Assembly: GCA_002390825.1 (NCBI GenBank)
Contig: DGQR01000146.1
Span: forward strand, 365-7,987
DNA length: 7,623 bases
Origin: Rhodoferax sp. UBA4409
GTDB taxonomy: Bacteria; Pseudomonadota; Gammaproteobacteria; Burkholderiales; Burkholderiaceae_C
Direction of reading: 5' to 3'
The notes under the pieces were generated by a model. It saw only the letters and a program-made list of their open reading frames with translations. It made no database searches and was not told the DNA's origin. Shown piece after piece: positions 6,505 through 7,623 of the stretch (positions are counted from its first letter, which is position 1; each line of letters starts with the position of its first letter). Made by a program: the position numbers and the translations under genes.

Positions 6505-7323
6505 ATGACAGCGACTACCCGCATCACCAAAGGCATTCGCACTGTTGCGAACGACATCGCCCAAGGTTTTTTTGAAATTACACACAACGGTTTTGCACTT
6601 CTTGGCTTAGCCGTCATGTTCGCAATCATTACTTTGGTTGCACACCCCGAGATCCGCACCGAAAGCGAAGTTCGCCTGATGGGCTGGCTCCAAGACCGCC
6701 ACGCGCCAACAGCCAGCGTGAACTTGGAGCCCGAGGCTATCGAGCGCGCAACAGCCACCAACCCCCAAGAACTGCCCAAACAACAGGCAGCAGTTGCATT
6801 TTGGTTAAGCAAAAAGTATGGCGTCGCACCAGAACCCCTGAGTGCACTGGTGGCAGAAGCCTTTGAAACAGGTCGACGAGCCAAGGTGGACCCCACTTTG
6901 ATTCTGGCGGTAATGGCTGTGGAATCAGGCTTCAACCCCTTTGCACAAAGCCATGTAGGCGCCCAAGGCCTGATGCAAGTCATGACCAAAGTACACAGCG
7001 AAAAATACGAGGGCTATGGCGGCAAGTTGGCAGCATTCGATCCCGTTTCCAATTTGCGGGTTGGTGCCAAGGTTTTGAAAGAGTGCATAGCCCGCGCTGG
7101 CTCAGTCGAGGGCGGCCTGAAGCTGTATGTAGGGGCCGGCAACATGGAATCAGATGGCGGCTACACAGCCAAAGTATTGGCCGAGTACGCCCGCTTGCAA
7201 AGTGTGGTGTCGGGCAAACCTATCCAGAGCATTCAGCCTAACCCGGCGGTGATAACGCCCGTAGTTGAACCGTCCGCTCCACCCTCCGTTGAGAATGTGG
7301 CGGCGTTGACTCAACCTTCCTGA
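6505..7323 (+). CDS. Membrane-anchored SLT-family lytic transglycosylase
   Basis: This 272-residue protein has a short N-terminal cytoplasmic part, one membrane segment (about 29-46, FALLGLAVMFAIITLVA), a periplasmic stalk (about 50-110) and an SLT-type lysozyme-like domain (about 115-235). E140 in AVESGFNPFAQS is the expected catalytic acid; the family blocks GAQGLMQVM (152-160), the F-DP-NLRVGAKVL motif and YVGAGN (the AYNxG equivalent) follow. It should cleave the MurNAc-GlcNAc bond in peptidoglycan with 1,6-anhydro product. The C-terminal 35 residues are Pro/Val-rich and probably disordered. ATG 6505 has the ribosome site GAAGGAAG 4 bases upstream; a TTG at 6454 in the same frame has none well placed and would add 17 residues. 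It is not assigned to a named Mlt or Slt type. No hydrophobic cleavage site is evident, so the segment more likely anchors than releases the enzyme. glyA follows in the same direction with its own riboswitch. Confidence 0.9.
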   Translation: MTATTRITKGIRTVANDIAQGFFEITHNGFALLGLAVMFAIITLVAHPEIRTESEVRLMGWLQDRHAPTASVNLEPEAIERATATNPQELPKQQAAVAFWLSKKYGVAPEPLSALVAEAFETGRRAKVDPTLILAVMAVESGFNPFAQSHVGAQGLMQVMTKVHSEKYEGYGGKLAAFDPVSNLRVGAKVLKECIARAGSVEGGLKLYVGAGNMESDGGYTAKVLAEYARLQSVVSGKPIQSIQPNPAVITPVVEPSAPPSVENVAALTQPS

Positions 7324-7349
7324 CCGGACGCGGGGCGCCCCGAGTCGGT
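7323..7349. repeat. Imperfect dyad around a 12-base palindrome after the transglycosylase gene
   Basis: CGGGGCGCCCCG at 7331-7342 is a perfect palindrome, flanked by further matching bases (ACC, GAC on the left; GTC, GGT on the right) that extend the symmetry to about 27 bases with one mismatch and one bulge. It begins at the transglycosylase stop and ends just before TAAACT (7350-7355). It may be a transcript-end hairpin for the upstream gene, though no T tract follows, or a protein site next to the glyA promoter. Confidence 0.4.
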
Positions 7350-7355
7350 TAAACT
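7350..7355 (+). promoter_or_regulatory. Possible -10 element for glyA
   Basis: TAAACT resembles a -10 hexamer and would start transcription near 7362, exactly where the riboswitch P1 stem begins. The -35 region (about 7326-7332) has no good match, so the site would be weak or activator-dependent, or glyA may be read through from the transglycosylase gene. Confidence 0.3.
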
Positions 7356-7360
7356 CTCAC

Positions 7361-7478
7361 CCGCACGCGACTGGCGATAGGCGCCGTCTTCCTCAGGAAG
7401 CCGGTTGCTGACGTGGGACACCACTGGGAAGCGTGCCGCAAGCCCAAGCGGGCTTGTGATCAGCCGTTCGCCTGGGCA
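7361..7478 (+). promoter_or_regulatory. ZTP (pfl) riboswitch aptamer upstream of glyA
   Basis: The class is recognised by its conserved core: GCGACTGGCG (7367-7376), CACCACTGGGAAGCG (7419-7433) and CGCCTGGGCA (7469-7478). Pairings drawn by hand agree: P1 is GCACGC (7363-7368) with GCGTGC (7431-7436); P2 is CCG-t-CTTCC (7384-7392) with GGAAG-c-CGG (7396-7404); a linker hairpin is AAGCCC (7440-7445) with GGGCTT (7450-7455); the pseudoknot is GGCG (7373-7376) with CGCC (7469-7472). These RNAs bind ZTP or ZMP (AICAR), which accumulate when 10-formyl-tetrahydrofolate is short, and raise expression of one-carbon and purine genes. glyA directly downstream is a known target type for this class. Confidence 0.9.
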
Positions 7479-7517
7479 GCCCTGGGTCTTTTCAGACCCA
7501 CAGGCCCTTTGTCTTTT
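7470..7517 (+). terminator. Riboswitch expression platform: terminator-like hairpin competing with the aptamer
   Basis: TGGGTCT (7483-7489) pairs with AGACCCA (7494-7500) around a TTTC loop, and GCCTG (7470-7474), part of the aptamer's conserved 3' segment, can pair with CAGGC (7501-7505) to extend the stem. CCTTTGTCTTTT follows to 7517. Since bases 7470-7472 are needed for the pseudoknot, the two folds exclude each other, as expected for a ligand-on switch. A local alternative pairs CCTG (7481-7484) with CAGG (7501-7504). The hairpin ends close to the ribosome site AGGA (7518-7521), so effects on translation are also possible. Confidence 0.6.
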
Positions 7518-7526
7518 AGGACTGCC

Positions 7527-7623
7527 ATGTACGACCGCAACATCCTTGTTGAACAAGCCGACCCCGAACTGTGGGCTGCCATCCTGGCTGAAAACGCACG
7601 CCAGGAACACCACATTGAGCTGA
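7527..7623 (+). CDS. glyA: Serine hydroxymethyltransferase, 3' partial (first 32 codons)
   Basis: The visible N-terminus, MYDRNILVEQADPELW followed by ENARQEHHIEL, is the typical start of betaproteobacterial GlyA, running into the conserved segment that continues ELIASEN outside the window. GlyA is the cytoplasmic, PLP-dependent enzyme that converts serine and tetrahydrofolate to glycine and 5,10-methylene-tetrahydrofolate, the main source of one-carbon units for purines, thymidylate and methionine. ATG 7527 is preceded by AGGA at 7518-7521 with a 5-base spacer. The catalytic lysine and the PLP-binding region are not in the window, so the call rests on the N-terminus and on the ZTP riboswitch directly upstream. 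Confidence 0.92.
   Translation, partial: MYDRNILVEQADPELWAAILAENARQEHHIEL

Noticed and set aside
7311..7613. 100-codon frame on the minus strand over the riboswitch, and the 72-codon plus frame from 7405
   Set aside because: They cross the conserved riboswitch structure and the glyA start in the wrong frame or strand.

Overview
The window reads as an ordinary chromosomal stretch of a Gram-negative betaproteobacterium, most likely a member of the Burkholderiales close to Comamonadaceae (Rhodoferax/Curvibacter/Acidovorax type). The basis is the style of the proteins (the GlyA N-terminus, LpxH, the large alanine-rich DUF349 protein), a lipid A gene that implies an outer membrane, moderately high GC, and a ZTP-type riboswitch in front of glyA. 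The genus is an inference from memory of family sequences, not from a search. No phage, insertion sequence, CRISPR, tRNA or rRNA was seen.

Layout. (1) Bases 3-3060, plus strand: a tightly packed run of four genes: an L,D-transpeptidase with a C-terminal NTF2-like domain (5' end outside the window), a secreted cyclophilin, a cytoplasmic cyclophilin, and lpxH. Junctions are a 1-base overlap (TGATG), a 3-base gap and an 8-base gap, so this is very probably one operon. (2) A perfect 11-bp stem-loop at 3086-3113 lies between convergent genes. (3) Bases 3123-5840, minus strand: one long gene for a roughly 905-residue DUF349-repeat protein with a disordered Arg/Gly/Asp-rich segment. (4) Bases about 5900-6504: an intergenic region with two DNA dyads, a good sigma-70-like promoter (TTGACT, 18 bases, TAGAAT) and a roughly 180-base leader. 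(5) Bases 6505-7323, plus strand: a membrane-anchored SLT-family lytic transglycosylase. (6) Bases 7363-7517: a ZTP (pfl) riboswitch aptamer followed by a mutually exclusive hairpin and U-rich tract, then the first 32 codons of glyA running off the right edge.

How the genes fit together. Most of the window concerns the cell envelope: peptidoglycan cross-link editing (L,D-transpeptidase), glycan-strand cleavage (lytic transglycosylase), folding of exported proteins (secreted cyclophilin) and lipid A synthesis (LpxH). The glyA end is separate and belongs to one-carbon/purine metabolism, with the riboswitch linking serine hydroxymethyltransferase expression to 10-formyl-tetrahydrofolate shortage.

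I found no convincing undescribed system. The items most worth a second look are the 12-bp perfect inverted repeat over the -35 of the transglycosylase promoter, the unexplained long leader of that gene, the clear overlap between aptamer and terminator in front of glyA, and the RG-rich disordered segment of the DUF349 protein.
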